Part shown: in pieces, positions 63,767 to 64,000 of the stretch
Layout: each line of letters opens with the position of its first letter
How positions within the stretch are numbered: position 1 is the stretch's first letter
DNA from: Nymphaea colorata
Lineage: Eukaryota > Streptophyta > Magnoliopsida > Nymphaeales > Nymphaeaceae
NCBI RefSeq assembly: GCF_008831285.2
Contig: NC_045140.1
Location: 15,994,370 to 16,058,369, forward strand
DNA length: 64,000 nucleotides
Direction: 5' to 3'
Translations under genes and position numbers: made by a program
Notes under the pieces: model-generated
The model's input: only the letters and a program-made list of their open reading frames with translations
Database searches by the model: none
Told to the model about the DNA's origin: nothing

Positions 63767-64000
63767 ATCCTTCTGTGAGGCAGATGTACAGATGAAGAAA
63801 GACAATGATAACAATCTTGATTTCTTTAATTTCGATCCTATACGAGTCGGACTCGATCGTATAGAGAAAACAGAGACGACCGACCTTCACAAACTCTGAT
63901 ACCCATCTCCGCTCACTCACAGAGTGGATATGGGTTCGGTTTGAAACAGTTCAAACTAGCATGAAAATGACTAACATCCATGCACCTAGCGTTTTCTTTT

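Larger units (their letters stand above)
56169..64000. other. Spacer with degenerate repeats, no recognised gene
   Basis: The first 300 bases (56169-56470) are the GC-richer upstream side of the CSN5 relic and include CTATAAGACG (minus strand, about 56403-56412), a possible old TATA box. The remainder is AT-rich. Open frames at 57622-57891, 60317-60700, 60488-60802, 61402-61653 and 63570-63899 show no domains and no convincing splice partners. Dispersed repeat fragments are listed separately. Confidence 0.5.

Noticed and set aside
63570-63899. 109-codon frame starting just before CT repeats
   Set aside because: Much of it is Ser-Leu coded by (CT)n; there is no domain and it may be an untranslated leader.

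Overview
The window is nuclear DNA from a flowering plant. The protein-coding genes are split by GT-AG introns. The spacers are AT-rich and carry many microsatellites. The recognisable products are plant proteins: a U-box cyclophilin, LSM5, a CONSTANS-like B-box factor, a plastid tocopherol prenyltransferase and a COP9 signalosome relic. The sequence alone does not fix the species. No bacterial, viral or CRISPR features were seen.

Layout, left to right. Bases 1-540 are an (AT)n microsatellite with inverted embedded motifs, followed by a dispersed repeat and about 3 kb of spacer. A ten-exon gene on the minus strand (3803-9825) encodes a CYP65/PUB49-type U-box cyclophilin of 596 residues. About 1 kb away and divergently oriented, 10859-13391 encodes a conserved acidic plant protein of unknown function. 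A possible small three-exon gene lies on the minus strand at 14962-15387. LSM5 occupies 18750-21614 on the plus strand, probably with a 5' leader exon near 16.3-16.5 kb. Spacer follows, including an inserted repeat flanked by a 68-bp duplication. A CONSTANS-like gene (28008-29409, minus) has two B-boxes, a CCT domain and a C-terminal VP motif. After 6 kb of spacer with hairpins and a tandem duplication comes a thirteen-exon homogentisate phytyltransferase gene (35372-41691, minus). At 51300-56168 (minus) there is a decayed, unprocessed CSN5 pseudogene with stop codons, frameshifts and loss of the JAMM metal site; a short deleted Copia-like LTR element sits in one of its introns. The last 8 kb hold degenerate repeats and no gene I can support.

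The genes do not form a pathway. Two of them, CYP65/PUB49 and LSM5, belong to families linked to spliceosomes or RNA processing; CO-like and COP9 proteins both belong to light signalling; HPT commits homogentisate to tocopherol synthesis. I read this co-location as ordinary plant gene order, not a functional cluster.

Exon boundaries were derived by reading splice sites and checking that phases join. Each of the four recognised genes gives a continuous reading frame of a length typical for its family. I found no convincing new biological system. The items most worth a second look are the CSN5 pseudogene with its deleted catalytic motif, the candidate small gene with a 55-nt intron, the microsatellite that serves as polypyrimidine tract for the last HPT exon, and a cluster of perfect hairpins near 34 kb.
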